64,000 nt of DNA, from positions 37,697 through 101,696 of the forward strand of contig JAGRPB010000001.1 of assembly GCA_020439945.1 (NCBI GenBank), read 5' to 3'. Positions 9,319 to 18,726 of the stretch are shown in pieces (the first letter of the stretch is position 1; each line of letters starts with the position of its first letter). The notes below the pieces were generated by a model that worked only from the letters and a program-made list of their open reading frames with translations, did not search any database and had not been told where the DNA came from. Origin of the DNA: Verrucomicrobiia bacterium (lineage in GTDB: Bacteria; Verrucomicrobiota; Verrucomicrobiia; Verrucomicrobiales; DEV007). The position numbers were made by a program, and so were the translations under genes.

Positions 9319-12300
9319 TCATTTCTGAATGATGAACTCCGGCGAGGTGGTCAGCAGGTAGAGCAGATCCTTGACGGCGCGGTCGGTGCTGCCGGGGAGA
9401 TTGCCGGGATTGTAGACGTAGGTCGCCATGGCGAGAATCGAGTCGCGCGGGTTGGGGGCCGCCTGGCCATCGTAACGGGCCTTGAGATTGCCGGCGCAGA
9501 GGAGCAGATCGAGTTCGTCGAGCAGCTTCTCGAAGGCGACTTGCTCGGAATCACCTCCGTTGATGTATCCCTGCACCTCGGCTTCGAGGGCGTCGATGTA
9601 GTGATAGGCGCGGATGTTGTCCAGTTCGCCGTTGGTGTCGCCGCGTCCTCCGCTGGAGACCGGATCGCGCTGGAGCGGCATCTCCCGTGCGCCCTGCCAG
9701 GTGTTGTTGCAGAGAGCAAACGCGTAGTTCACCCAGCGCATCGCCTGATATTCGTTGGTGAGCGAAAACTCGGGTGCCACCAGACCGGCCTGCTGGAGCG
9801 GGCCGCCGACCTGATGATCGGGCAGGAACCAGTTGAACACCGTCGGCGCTCGCAGGTGCGACTGGTTCCACCAGCTATGGCCGTGGGTCGTCCAGCGGAG
9901 CATGGTGGCGTCGGGCGGAAAATTGTCGAGCTGGTTGGCGGGATAGCCGTAGCCGGACAGCTCGTTCAGTGGCAACTCGGATTTCGCTCCGTAGGCACGC
10001 ATCAGTTGCACGTAGCGGATCAGGGGCTCTTTCTGTTTTCCGAAACCGATGTTGTCGATCTGAGTCAGACTGCGCGCCTCGTAGTCCAGCAGGATGGCGC
10101 GGAACACTTCCTTCATCTGCTGCGAATTGCTGCGGTTGTTGTCGAAGGCCTGCGAAACGCGATAGATGTAGCCGGCGCTTGGGTTGGAAGTGACCAGCCG
10201 CTGGATGAGCAGGCGGGCGATGAATGGTCCGCAGTTCTGGTGATTGAAAAGGATGCCGGTCGCCGAGTTCAGATCCTGATCACCGTTCTGACCGCCGGGA
10301 ATGGCGCTGCCGAGGACGTTCTTCGCCGCGGTGTCATGGTAGCTGCTGAAATTTTTCATGGGATTTTCCCACGAAGCCTGGAAGTAGAGCGGACCGCCGT
10401 AGTAGTTGAAGTTGTTGTTGTTCTGCGTCGGATAACCACTGGCCTGGGATCCAACGCTCTTGCTGAAACTCCATCCGGTGAAGACCCGCGCCAACTCTGT
10501 GATGTCGTCGTTGTCGTAGGTCTGGATCGGGAGCCCGTCCTCGTTCAACACCAGCGATCCATCCGGGTGTTGGAAAAGCAGCCCGATGGAGAAGAGCTGC
10601 ATGATTTCGCGCGCGTAATTCTCGTCGGGAGCGATGATGATGTTCCCCTGACCATCGAGAACGGCCTTCCCGTTTTTCAATGAACTCAGGTACTGGCCCA
10701 TGATCGGGCTCTTCGAAACGTCGCGGAGCAGCGTCAGGTAGTTGCCGTCGGTATGATCGGCCAGCATGTCGTAGTATTTCGCGAGACCGTAGTGTCGGCT
10801 GGCGACGAGCGCGTCGAGTTCGGACACCACCAGGACCTCACTCAGGGCGAACGCGGCCCGCTGCCGGAGTTGATCGTGAGCCTGACAGGCGATGTGCCAG
10901 AAGGCCGATTGCCGGTTGTTCTGACGAGGCTGCGGATCGCTGCCGGGATTGAGCCGGTTGGTGCCGTAGAGATCCCATTCTTGTTCGTCGGCGTAGTAGG
11001 TGAGGTCGTAGAAACGCGTCTGATCGAGCGCAAACTGGGCATTGATCCAGGCGGAGAATCCGGCGATGCGGTCGCCGCCGTGATTGTTCTCGATGTCCGC
11101 CACCAGTGCGTCGATTTCGGCCTGGGTCGGGCCGAAGGTCGCCTGGGTCAGGAATCGCGAGACGTCCCGCTTCAGGTCATTCCCCGTCAGCGGTTCGATT
11201 GCCGGCGGATCATCGGGAACCACGAAATCGGTCGTTCCGTGGCTCTCTTCGAAAAAGCCCCAGATTTCTCCACCCGGATTCTCCATCGTGTGGGCGTTGC
11301 AGTAGAGCGGCAGCTGACCGTTTTTCCGGTAGAGCGAGTCGATCAGATTCTGAGCGCTGTAGGCGCCGGTGCGATGAAAGTCCCAGACGTGATCGGTGAA
11401 TTGTCCCAGCGGCAGGCTCTCGACGACCGGACCATTGATGATCGTGAGGTTATCCCCCGCGAGATTCGAGTGATGCACGTGGGCCGCGATCTGGGTCGAT
11501 GTCAGTCCGCCGAACTGCATCGAAACCAGTGCCTGATTCTTCTTCCCGTTCAACCTGAGCCAGCCATAGCCGGTCGCGGATGTCTGGGCGCCCCGCTCGG
11601 ACGACATCTGGGCCAGGAAGGTGGTCTGGTTGGCCGGTATGTCCGTGGCGTCGTAGATGGTCAGATCGGCGCTGCCGTTGCCGACGAGGTAGTCGGAGTG
11701 CGGTTGGATTTCGAAAGTCACCGTGTTGGGAAACTCCGGCTCGTTGTCCGCCACGGCGGTGATCTCGATGTCGACGGAACTTTGACCGAATCCGAAGATC
11801 ACCACGCCGTTCGGCTGGGGCGTGTAATCCGTCGTCGTGGCCGGAGCATGATCGGGATTGGTCGAGCCGCCCACGTTGTAGAACACCGTCAGCGCCGCCA
11901 GCCCGCCGACACGCGAGATGCGGACCTTCCCGGTTGTGGGCGTGCCCGCCGGACCCTTCTCATACATCTCCGATTCGATCGCGGTGACGTGAACCGTTCC
12001 CGTGCTCCCCTGCAGCTGGGCGATCAGCGTGTCGCGATCGTTGCTCGCCGGATTGAGGCTCATGGGGTCGTTGGGATCGTAGCCATCGAGCTGCAACTCC
12101 GACCAGTCCCACAGTCCGTCGTTGTCCGAGTCGACATCCTCGACCGTGACCTGGAAAAAATTCGTTCCCACCGGCTTGGGATCGAGCGTGATCGAGAGAT
12201 CTCCGCCATTTCCCATCGCCGAGTCGAGTTCCGTGAAATTGGAAGCGCTGGGTGTGGCGCCACCCTGGATACGGTAACGTTTGCCGACCTGACTCGGAAA

Positions 12301-12567
12301 ACTGAGCGTGACGCCCGTGTCCGAAAAGGAAAACTTCGGCGCTTCCAGACGCGAATCGCGATCGAGCGGATCGGTACCGGCGCGCGACTCCGCGCCATTG
12401 TCTTCTCCGTCTCCGTCGCTGTCCTCATTGGCCACCAGACCCGCGGCGTCGTAGCGTTCTTCCCAGACATCGTCGAGGCCGTTCCCGTCGAGATCGAGAT
12501 CCTCGGCCGATACCCGGCTGACAAACATCAACAGGCCGAAAAACAGGCAAAGCGAACGGCGGTTCAT
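9319..12567 (-). CDS. DUF1800 protein with Calx-beta-like and CHRD domains
   Basis: 1082 aa with a Sec signal peptide (LCLFFGLLMFVSRVSA). Domain order: acidic Ca-binding TSP3-like repeats (residues 23-70, DSDGDGEDNGAES, and again near 145-170), a Calx-beta-like segment (about 195-310), a CHRD domain (about 315-445, with the family's AAHVHHSNLAG and PGGEIWGFF), then DUF1800 (about 470-1080, beginning FLTQATFGPTQAEI and including GWSFSKS, HHQNCGPFIARLLIQRLV-type and WNQSHLRAPTVFNWFLPDH segments). DUF1800 with downstream DUF1501 is the canonical pair. The N-terminal adhesive modules suggest an extracellular location. Function of DUF1800 is not established. Confidence 0.85.
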   Translation of the reverse strand: MNRRSLCLFFGLLMFVSRVSAEDLDLDGNGLDDVWEERYDAAGLVANEDSDGDGEDNGAESRAGTDPLDRDSRLEAPKFSFSDTGVTLSFPSQVGKRYRIQGGATPSASNFTELDSAMGNGGDLSITLDPKPVGTNFFQVTVEDVDSDNDGLWDWSELQLDGYDPNDPMSLNPASNDRDTLIAQLQGSTGTVHVTAIESEMYEKGPAGTPTTGKVRISRVGGLAALTVFYNVGGSTNPDHAPATTTDYTPQPNGVVIFGFGQSSVDIEITAVADNEPEFPNTVTFEIQPHSDYLVGNGSADLTIYDATDIPANQTTFLAQMSSERGAQTSATGYGWLRLNGKKNQALVSMQFGGLTSTQIAAHVHHSNLAGDNLTIINGPVVESLPLGQFTDHVWDFHRTGAYSAQNLIDSLYRKNGQLPLYCNAHTMENPGGEIWGFFEESHGTTDFVVPDDPPAIEPLTGNDLKRDVSRFLTQATFGPTQAEIDALVADIENNHGGDRIAGFSAWINAQFALDQTRFYDLTYYADEQEWDLYGTNRLNPGSDPQPRQNNRQSAFWHIACQAHDQLRQRAAFALSEVLVVSELDALVASRHYGLAKYYDMLADHTDGNYLTLLRDVSKSPIMGQYLSSLKNGKAVLDGQGNIIIAPDENYAREIMQLFSIGLLFQHPDGSLVLNEDGLPIQTYDNDDITELARVFTGWSFSKSVGSQASGYPTQNNNNFNYYGGPLYFQASWENPMKNFSSYHDTAAKNVLGSAIPGGQNGDQDLNSATGILFNHQNCGPFIARLLIQRLVTSNPSAGYIYRVSQAFDNNRSNSQQMKEVFRAILLDYEARSLTQIDNIGFGKQKEPLIRYVQLMRAYGAKSELPLNELSGYGYPANQLDNFPPDATMLRWTTHGHSWWNQSHLRAPTVFNWFLPDHQVGGPLQQAGLVAPEFSLTNEYQAMRWVNYAFALCNNTWQGAREMPLQRDPVSSGGRGDTNGELDNIRAYHYIDALEAEVQGYINGGDSEQVAFEKLLDELDLLLCAGNLKARYDGQAAPNPRDSILAMATYVYNPGNLPGSTDRAVKDLLYLLTTSPEFIIQK

Positions 12568-12733
12568 GGCAAAGGAAACTCGGGGAAAGCAGGGCGGGTA
12601 AGAACAGCCCCGACTATCCAGTCGTTTGGATTCCCCGGAGGAAGGGAGGGAGGAGTGGGAATCAGACGACGGAGCGGCCTTTTCAGGGGGGCTCGGAAAT
12701 TTCGCGGATTAAACCCGGTTTCCGCGGCCTAGG

Positions 12734-14551
12734 TCAATCCTTTTTTGATTGAGACAGAAGCACTTCCAACTCGCCAAGCAGCCATTCGGCTCGAAGAAAA
12801 GGCGTATTGCCCGTCTCCCGCCATCGCACGTTGCCGTCCGAGTCGATGAGGTAGGTGGCGTGAAGAGGGCGATCGAGGAATTCGTCGAAGGCCTCGTAGT
12901 CGCGAAATGCCTCCAGGTTCGGATCGGCAAAGAGCGGAATCGGAAAATCCGCCGCCGTTTCATCGGCTGAATCGGTGCTGATCCCGATCACCTCCACGCC
13001 GGCCTCGGCAAAGTCGTCGAGGTAGGGCAGGAAGGCCGTCAGTTGTTCCACGCATCGCGGACAACCCGCTCCGAGGAAGAAGATCGCGAGTGTCGCTTTT
13101 TCCTGCTTGCCGCCAAGATTGCGCGAAACGGCATCGCCACGTTTCAGGATTCGCTCCGGGGCTTTCGGGGCGTGCCATCTCAACGATTCGAGTTCGTTCC
13201 GACCCGTTTCCCTTTCGGCTGAAACCGGTTCCAGTTTCATTGCCGCCGCAATTTCAGAAAAGACCGGGCGATTCCGCCATGACTCGTCGGCGTTCGCCAA
13301 CCGGCGCCGGAAACCTCGATCGAAGTCGAAAAGCGCCTCTTTCCGTTGGCCTTTCCGCCAGAGCGCTTCGATCTCGTTGGCTCTCGCATCCCAGGCGTGG
13401 GGACGCGAAAGCCGATCCTCATGAGCCATCGCGAGGGCCGCGTCGAATTCGCCGGCGTCGATCGCGGTCCGGATTTCGGTGCGTCGCTTCTTTCGCGTTT
13501 CAATCGATTCGATCGCTCGCGTGTTGGCTTCGCGGCAGGTGTCTTCGATGCGCCGCCACGGTTGGGTGGTGCCCGCGGCGCCGGGATGATAGGGCAGGTC
13601 GGCAAAGCGGCGAGCGATCGTTGTCGCCGCTTCCTCGCGTCCCAGGTCAGACAGCAGGGTTGCCAGGGCCGCCGAATCGGCGCCGAGGTTCTGCGCTTCG
13701 TCCGGCATCGCCAGGCGCGAGTCCAGCCAGTTCAAATCTGCCTGGACCGCTTTGGTGAAAAGTTCGAGCAATGCTTCCCATCGGTCGCGGCCCTTCTCGA
13801 ACTCGCCGGCGATCCGCCAGATGTCCGCGTTCGACGTTTTGGGAACCGGCGGAAGGTTCGGAAGATCGTCCTTCGGTGGCTGATCCGCCCAGAGCAGACG
13901 CCGGTAGGTCGCGGCGGCCGGCGACTCGACCGAGACCAACAGCCGATCCCACGCTGCCCGGTCGATCGCGCCCTCTTTTCCGCGCTGAAAGTCGAGGATC
14001 TCGCCCCGAGCCAGCCACAGTGCCGGCAACGATTCCGTCGGATGCGTCGCCACCCGCTGTTCCAGGCGACGATGCCTCTCGCCCTCGTCGCCGATTTGCA
14101 GCATCTCCAGCCACCAACGCGTGGGCTCGGAAAGATCCCGTCGATTGGCCGCCACCGAGGTCGCTTTCGCCAGAAAGGTCGCAAATCGGCGAGGACGCTC
14201 CGCGTTCGTCAGGGCCAATCCCAACAACGCATCGACCGAATCGGCATCCCGCTGGAACGCCTCGCGAAAGCATCGCTCCGCTTCCGCGTTCCAGAAACCG
14301 TGGAGCTTGGAGTAACCTCGATCGATCAGCGCTTCCGTGGTCATTTCGTTTTCCGAAATCCGCCGGAAAGGTCCGTCGAAAAAAGCTTCCTCGAACGCCA
14401 ACGGACCGTCGCCCGAGCGCGCCTGCTCCACCAGCGCGGCGAGACAGGGCAGCTGCAACAGCGGCTTCGGATTCTCGTCACCCTTCACTCCCGACACGGC
14501 GATACCGAACGCCAGACCGGCGTGGAAAAAGGGAGGGAGAAACGACTTCAT
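12734..14551 (-). CDS. exported protein with helical (TPR-like) region and C-terminal peroxiredoxin/TlpA-like domain
   Basis: About 605 aa from the ATG at 14551 (a GTG at 14563 is possible). The start MKSFLPPFFHAGLAFGIAVS is a probable signal peptide. Residues ~75-450 are helical with TPR-like text (AEAERCFREAFQRDADSVDA). The last ~140 residues form a thioredoxin-fold redoxin domain: LAIFFLGAGCPRCVEQLTAF with a CxxC pair, VEVIGISTDSADE, and PLHATYLIDSDGNVRWRETG. This fits a periplasmic thiol redox protein of the AhpC/TlpA class, but its partner is not indicated. It is followed by 166 bp before the DUF1800 gene, containing an imperfect CGCGGA/TCCGCG inverted repeat near 12703-12725. Confidence 0.75.
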   Translation of the reverse strand: MKSFLPPFFHAGLAFGIAVSGVKGDENPKPLLQLPCLAALVEQARSGDGPLAFEEAFFDGPFRRISENEMTTEALIDRGYSKLHGFWNAEAERCFREAFQRDADSVDALLGLALTNAERPRRFATFLAKATSVAANRRDLSEPTRWWLEMLQIGDEGERHRRLEQRVATHPTESLPALWLARGEILDFQRGKEGAIDRAAWDRLLVSVESPAAATYRRLLWADQPPKDDLPNLPPVPKTSNADIWRIAGEFEKGRDRWEALLELFTKAVQADLNWLDSRLAMPDEAQNLGADSAALATLLSDLGREEAATTIARRFADLPYHPGAAGTTQPWRRIEDTCREANTRAIESIETRKKRRTEIRTAIDAGEFDAALAMAHEDRLSRPHAWDARANEIEALWRKGQRKEALFDFDRGFRRRLANADESWRNRPVFSEIAAAMKLEPVSAERETGRNELESLRWHAPKAPERILKRGDAVSRNLGGKQEKATLAIFFLGAGCPRCVEQLTAFLPYLDDFAEAGVEVIGISTDSADETAADFPIPLFADPNLEAFRDYEAFDEFLDRPLHATYLIDSDGNVRWRETGNTPFLRAEWLLGELEVLLSQSKKD

Positions 14552-14564
14552 CGGCAGACACACT

Positions 14565-14603
14565 CAAGAGGGTTGAGTCCCGGATCATACCCTGTTTGGT
14601 GCC
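14565..14603. repeat. degenerate copy of the 41-bp palindromic repeat family (copy 1)
   Basis: Intergenic, between the redoxin-domain gene and the membrane protein gene. It carries the family core TTGAGTCCCGGATCATACC followed by CTGTTTGGTG, aligning with copy 4 at 35658-35698. The left ACCCTGTTG block is altered to AGGGTTG with two bases missing. This is the least complete of six copies. Confidence 0.6.
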
Positions 14604-14668
14604 CGGGGTGCAATCGCTTCGGGCTTTTGTAATCGCGGGATCGCGGCAGGTTCGCTAGGGTCTGGTCC

Positions 14669-15358
14669 ATGAATGGAGCGGAATTCCCTTTTCCCATCCT
14701 GATTTTTGGCCTGGTGGCGGTCGTCGTCGTCGTGGTGATCATCCTGACGCACCTCCAGGAGAAAAAACGACGTGAGGAACTGGGAGCCTTGGCCGAGCGG
14801 TTCGGATTGCGGTTCTCTCCGGGCAAATATCGCAAGTTCGATCATCGCTATCCGGCCTTCCAGTTTCTCGGTACGGGGAGCAATCGCTACGCGGAAAACG
14901 TGATTCACGGGAAGGTGGGCGAATTCGCCATCGAAGCTTTCGATTATCATTACGAAACGCATTCCACGGACGGAAAAGGGAATACCCAGACGCATCACCA
15001 CCGGTTCACCGTGGTGGCCTTCGAAACGCCATTCCCGCTCGCAAACATGACGGTGCGACCCGAAGGCATTTTCGACAAGATTTCCGCGGCTTTCGGCTGG
15101 GATGACATCGATTTCGAGAGCGCGGAGTTCAGTCGCCGATTTCACGTGAGTTCCTCGGACCGGCGCTGGGCCTACGATGTGTTGCACGCGCGCACCATCG
15201 ATCTGCTGCTGAATTCGCCACGATTGCCGCTCTATTTCAGCGGCCGGAATCTGCTCATCAAGGGCGATCATCGTTTTTCCGCTTCCGAGTATCCGCGGAT
15301 CTTCGAAGTCGGTCGCCGTGTTCTCGAGGGCATTCCGGAATTTGCGCGCGGAGCGTGA
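14669..15358 (+). CDS. membrane protein encoded next to LemA, unknown function
   Basis: 229 aa. One N-terminal transmembrane helix (FPILIFGLVAVVVVVVIILT) is followed by a charged linker (EKKRREELGALAERFGL) and a ~170-residue cytoplasmic or periplasmic globular domain, with a His-rich loop (QTHHHRFTVVAF). I do not recognise the family with certainty; similar one-helix proteins with DUF3137-like heads are often found beside LemA, which fits the next gene 20 bp downstream. The pair probably forms a membrane module. Confidence 0.65.
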   Translation: MNGAEFPFPILIFGLVAVVVVVVIILTHLQEKKRREELGALAERFGLRFSPGKYRKFDHRYPAFQFLGTGSNRYAENVIHGKVGEFAIEAFDYHYETHSTDGKGNTQTHHHRFTVVAFETPFPLANMTVRPEGIFDKISAAFGWDDIDFESAEFSRRFHVSSSDRRWAYDVLHARTIDLLLNSPRLPLYFSGRNLLIKGDHRFSASEYPRIFEVGRRVLEGIPEFARGA

Positions 15359-15378
15359 TGCGTATCCTGTGACCTCGT

Positions 15379-15960
15379 ATGGACTCCTCCTTCATTCTCA
15401 TCCTGGCAATCGCGTTTGCCGTGTTGGCGCTGCCGCTTCTCTGGTTGATCGGCACCTACAACGGATTCGTCCGCTTGCGAAATCATTGCCGGGAATCGTG
15501 GTCGGACATCGATACCGAACTGAAACGTCGGCACGATCTCATCCCGAACCTCGTCGAGACGGTGAAAGGCTATGCCGCCCACGAGCGCGAGACGCTGGAG
15601 CGGGTCATCGCGGCCCGGGATCGTGCCGGCGCGCCGCACGACCGCGTCCGCGAACAGGCGGGCGACGAATCGGCCCTGGTCCGGGAGGTGGGTCACCTCA
15701 TGGCGGTGGCGGAAGGGTATCCTCAGTTGAAGGCGGACCGGAATTTCCTCCAACTCCAGCACGAACTGGTCAACACCGAGGATCGCATCCAGGCGGCCCG
15801 GCGCTTCTACAACGCCAACGTCCGCGACCTCAACAACCGCATCGAGATGTTTCCCTCCAGCCTGGTGGCGGGCTCGATGAATCTGGAAACCTGGGACTAT
15901 TTCGAGATCGCCGATCTCGCCGTTCGCGTGGCGCCGAAGGTGGATGTGTCGGGAGAGTGA
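15379..15960 (+). CDS. lemA: LemA family protein
   Basis: 193 aa. An N-terminal transmembrane helix (ILILAIAFAVLALPLLWLIG) leads into the LemA core: YNGFVRLRNHCRESWSDID, LKRRHDLIPNLVETVKGYA, then TEDRIQAARRFYNANVRDLN and NNRIEMFPSSLVA. These are the standard LemA signatures, and the length is normal. LemA proteins are membrane-anchored helical bundles of uncertain function, often linked to membrane or stress processes. It lies 20 bp downstream of a one-helix membrane protein gene and 24 bp upstream of the FAD oxidoreductase gene, so all may share a transcript. Confidence 0.9.
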   Translation: MDSSFILILAIAFAVLALPLLWLIGTYNGFVRLRNHCRESWSDIDTELKRRHDLIPNLVETVKGYAAHERETLERVIAARDRAGAPHDRVREQAGDESALVREVGHLMAVAEGYPQLKADRNFLQLQHELVNTEDRIQAARRFYNANVRDLNNRIEMFPSSLVAGSMNLETWDYFEIADLAVRVAPKVDVSGE

Positions 15961-15984
15961 GCGTAGATTCGCGCTTTTACTCAG

Positions 15985-17064
15985 ATGACAGTCGATACCC
16001 TCATCGTCGGCCAGGGATTGGCCGGTTCGTTGCTGGCCTGGGAGCTGCTTGAACGCGGGCAACGCGTGCTGGTGGTGGATCGTGACGAGGCGTTGACCAG
16101 TTCCAAGGTGGCGGCCGGTATCGTGACACCGATCACCGGGAAACGGCTGGCGCCGACGTGGCGCGGTGACGAGTTCTGGCGTTATGCGACGGCGGCCTAC
16201 CGGCGGGTCGAGACGAAGTGTGGGCAATGGCTGTTCCGCCCGGTGCCGATCGCGCGCCTCCTGGCCAGCGAGGACGAGGCGCGGCGCTGGGAAAAGAAAA
16301 AGGCGGAAGCGGAGTCGGAACGGGGCCCGGGTCGGCTGCCGGCGGGCGCGGTGCCGCTGGAGATTTCCGAGGCGGTGTTTCATGCCGAGCGCGGCGGATT
16401 CGAGATGCCGGCGGCGGGCTGGCTGGACGTGCCGGCATTCCTGGAGGCGACGCGACTGCACCTGCTGGAGCGACTCGGCTACGCGATCGGCACGGTGAAT
16501 GCCGACGATATCGACGTGGTGGCCGGAGGCGTGCGTTGGAAGAACATCAAGGCGAGCCACGTGATTTTCTGTCAGGGCTGGGAGGGAAACCGGAACCGCT
16601 TTTTCGACTGGGTGCCGTTCCGCAGCGCCAAGGGACAGATTCTCGATCTCGAGTGCCCGGCGGCGATGACGGAGACGCGGATCGTGAACCGGGCCGGCTG
16701 GCTGTTGCCGCTGGGCGGGAGAAAATTCCGCGCCGGGGCCACCTACGAATGGGACTTCGCGGACGGGGAGGCCACGGAGACGACTCGGGAAGGCCGGGCG
16801 GAGGTGGAGAAGAAGCTGCGCGGAATGCTCAGGGTGCCGTTCGAGATCACCGGACAGCGCGCCGCGGTGCGTCCGGTGATTCGCGAGAGTCGGGCTCTCA
16901 TCGGGCTGCATCCGGCCACAGAACTCGAAAACCGCGTCGGCTTTTTCAACGGCCTCGGGTCGAAGGGCGTGCTCAACGGACCGTTCTTCGCGGCCCAGCT
17001 GGCGGATCATCTCGTCAGGGGCACTCCCTTGGAACCGGAGGTGGATCTCCGAAAAAATCTGTGA
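15985..17064 (+). CDS. FAD-dependent oxidoreductase of the DAO family (possible MnmC(o)-like tRNA-modifying enzyme)
   Basis: 359 aa. The N-terminus has a Rossmann FAD-binding motif, LIVGQGLAGSLLAWEL (GxGxxG at residues 8-13), and the acidic end of strand 2 in VLVVDRDE. VAAGIVTPITGKRLAPTW follows, as in glycine oxidase and MnmC C-domain relatives, and the C-terminal FFNGLGSKGVLNGPFFAAQL is the second FAD-contacting motif. Its stop codon overlaps the start of an MnmM/YtqB-type methyltransferase (GTGA). MnmC(o) removes the carboxymethyl group from cmnm5U34 in tRNA and MnmM methylates the resulting nm5U; that pairing suggests, but does not prove, a tRNA wobble modification role. Confidence 0.75.
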   Translation: MTVDTLIVGQGLAGSLLAWELLERGQRVLVVDRDEALTSSKVAAGIVTPITGKRLAPTWRGDEFWRYATAAYRRVETKCGQWLFRPVPIARLLASEDEARRWEKKKAEAESERGPGRLPAGAVPLEISEAVFHAERGGFEMPAAGWLDVPAFLEATRLHLLERLGYAIGTVNADDIDVVAGGVRWKNIKASHVIFCQGWEGNRNRFFDWVPFRSAKGQILDLECPAAMTETRIVNRAGWLLPLGGRKFRAGATYEWDFADGEATETTREGRAEVEKKLRGMLRVPFEITGQRAAVRPVIRESRALIGLHPATELENRVGFFNGLGSKGVLNGPFFAAQLADHLVRGTPLEPEVDLRKNL

Positions 17065-17657
17065 CGGACAGCTCGATGGAATCGCGATCCGGGAAACCAA
17101 GATTGCCGCGCGCCACGGAACTGGCGCATCGGTTCGTGACCGAATGTCTCGGCCCTGGAGATCGCGCCATCGACGCCACGGCCGGCAACGGTCACGACAC
17201 GCTTTTCCTCGCCGAATTGGTGGGACCCGAGGGCAAGGTGGTGGCCTTCGACGTGCAGCCGGAAGCGATCGAGGCGACGCGCGCCCGGCTGGAGGCGGGG
17301 GGAGTCGCTGACCGGGTGCGTCTGGTGCGGGAGTGCCATTCCCGGCTGGCGGATTCAATCGAAGGCGAATGGAACGCCGTCATGTTCAACCTGGGCTACT
17401 TGCCGGGCGGGGACAAAGCCACGATCACCCGTCCGGAGACGACGCTGGCCGCGATGGAGGCGGCGCTGAAAGTGCTGGCTCCGCGCGGACGGATGATGGT
17501 GGTGGTTTACCCCGGCCATCCCGGCGGCGAGGTCGAAGCCGAAATGGTCGAGCGTTGGGCGGCTGAGCTGGATCAGGCGCGCTTCAGCGTGGCGAGTTAT
17601 GGATTCCTCAATCAGACCAATTCGCCGCCGAGGCTCGTGGTGATCGAAAAGCGGTGA
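17061..17657 (+). CDS. mnmM: SAM-dependent methyltransferase of the YtqB/MnmM (rRNA_methylase, PF06962) family
   Basis: 198 aa from a GTG that overlaps the previous stop as GTGA; an ATG at 17076 is an alternative. Motifs: [20 protein letters not shown], the SAM-binding [29 protein letters not shown], and the family signature [20 protein letters not shown] with [10 protein letters not shown]. The C-terminal [19 protein letters not shown] also matches. B. subtilis YtqB was shown to be MnmM, which methylates nm5(s2)U34 of tRNA to mnm5(s2)U. The overlap with an FAD oxidoreductase gene fits a two-gene replacement for bifunctional MnmC. Family assignment is strong; the exact substrate here is inferred. 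Confidence 0.82.
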   Translation: MTDSSMESRSGKPRLPRATELAHRFVTECLGPGDRAIDATAGNGHDTLFLAELVGPEGKVVAFDVQPEAIEATRARLEAGGVADRVRLVRECHSRLADSIEGEWNAVMFNLGYLPGGDKATITRPETTLAAMEAALKVLAPRGRMMVVVYPGHPGGEVEAEMVERWAAELDQARFSVASYGFLNQTNSPPRLVVIEKR

Positions 17658-17712
17658 AGGACCCCATCGCGGAACGCTTGCCATCACGCTCCTCCGCGCC
17701 ACAGTGGACGGC

Positions 17713-18708
17713 ATGAAGATTCTCGTCACCGGCGGCGCCGGCTACATCGGCAGCATCACCACGGAAGTGCTCATCAAGAGTGGCTATGAGGTCGTGGTCC
17801 TGGACAATCTCTTCCAGGGACATCGCGCCGCGGTGCATCCCGATGCCGCCTTTGTTGAGGCCGATCTCGCCGACAAACCGGCGGTCGAGGCGGTGTTCAG
17901 GGAACATCGGCCGCAGGGCATCATGCACTTCGCGTCCCGCACCCTGGTCGGCGAGTCGATGGCGGAGCCTTTTCTCTATCTCGGCGAAAATGTCCGCAAC
18001 GCCCTGAACCTGCTCGAACTGGCGGTGGAATACGGCACCGAACGCTTCATTCTCTCTTCGACCGCCAACCTTTTCGACGACCCGGAGAAAATGCCGATCG
18101 CCGAAACGGAACGGATCGTTCCCGGCAGTCCCTACGGCGAATCGAAATTCATCATCGAACGATTTCTCCACTGGCTCCAGGTCACGAAAGGCCTCCGCTA
18201 CGCCTGTCTCCGCTATTTCAATGCCTCTGGCGCGACCGAGGAACGCGGCGAGGATCATTTTCCCGAGATGCACCTCATTCCGCTGGTGCTTCAGGTCGCG
18301 CTCGGGCAGCGGGAAAACATCCGCATCTTTGGAGACGACTATGACACGCCGGACGGCACCTGTGTCCGCGACTACATCCACATCGCCGACCTGGCCCGGG
18401 CACACATCCTGGCGCTTGAGGCCCTCTCAGGGAAACCCTTTCTCCGTTACAATCTTGGCAACGGCAACGGTTTCAGCGTGAAAGAGGTCATCGAAACCGC
18501 CCGGAAAATCACCGGTCACGAGATTCCCGCCATCATCGATCCGCGTCGTCCCGGAGATCCCGCCACGCTGGTGGCCGACAGCACGCGGATCCGCGAGGAC
18601 CTGGGCTGGGAGCCGACCTATCCGACTTTGGAATCGATTATCGAAAGCGCCTGGTCCTGGCACCAGCGCCATCCGCAGGGGTACGGCGATCGCGATTCGG
18701 ATTCCTGA
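17713..18708 (+). CDS. galE: UDP-glucose 4-epimerase-like NAD-dependent sugar epimerase
   Basis: 331 aa starting [20 protein letters not shown], with the GxxGxxG NAD-binding motif right at the ATG (17713). Other GalE landmarks: [14 protein letters not shown], a Ser in LSSTANLF, the catalytic YxxxK in [22 protein letters not shown], and [15 protein letters not shown]. The usual VYG after the serine is changed to LFDDP, so the substrate pocket may differ from classic GalE. It catalyses, or is expected to catalyse, UDP-galactose/UDP-glucose interconversion or a related 4-epimerisation for envelope polysaccharides. It is 55 bp after the methyltransferase gene and convergent with the pseudopilin genes. 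Confidence 0.85.
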   Translation: MKILVTGGAGYIGSITTEVLIKSGYEVVVLDNLFQGHRAAVHPDAAFVEADLADKPAVEAVFREHRPQGIMHFASRTLVGESMAEPFLYLGENVRNALNLLELAVEYGTERFILSSTANLFDDPEKMPIAETERIVPGSPYGESKFIIERFLHWLQVTKGLRYACLRYFNASGATEERGEDHFPEMHLIPLVLQVALGQRENIRIFGDDYDTPDGTCVRDYIHIADLARAHILALEALSGKPFLRYNLGNGNGFSVKEVIETARKITGHEIPAIIDPRRPGDPATLVADSTRIREDLGWEPTYPTLESIIESAWSWHQRHPQGYGDRDSDS

Positions 18709-18726
18709 TGGCGGGTGTCGGTGCTC

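Noticed and set aside
12703..12728. CGCGGA/TCCGCG inverted repeat after the redoxin-domain gene
   Set aside because: Possible terminator, but the stem is short and not followed by a clear U-run; left as a note only.
9271..12732. Long plus-strand open frames (about 470 and 659 codons) opposite the DUF1800 and DUF1501 genes
   Set aside because: They mirror well-supported minus-strand genes; their translations are low in conserved motifs and rich in Arg, Gly and Val as expected from GC-rich antisense frames.
15268..17358. Minus-strand open frame of ~696 codons over LemA and the FAD oxidoreductase
   Set aside because: The plus strand encodes recognisable LemA, FAD-oxidoreductase and methyltransferase proteins; the antisense product has no family features.
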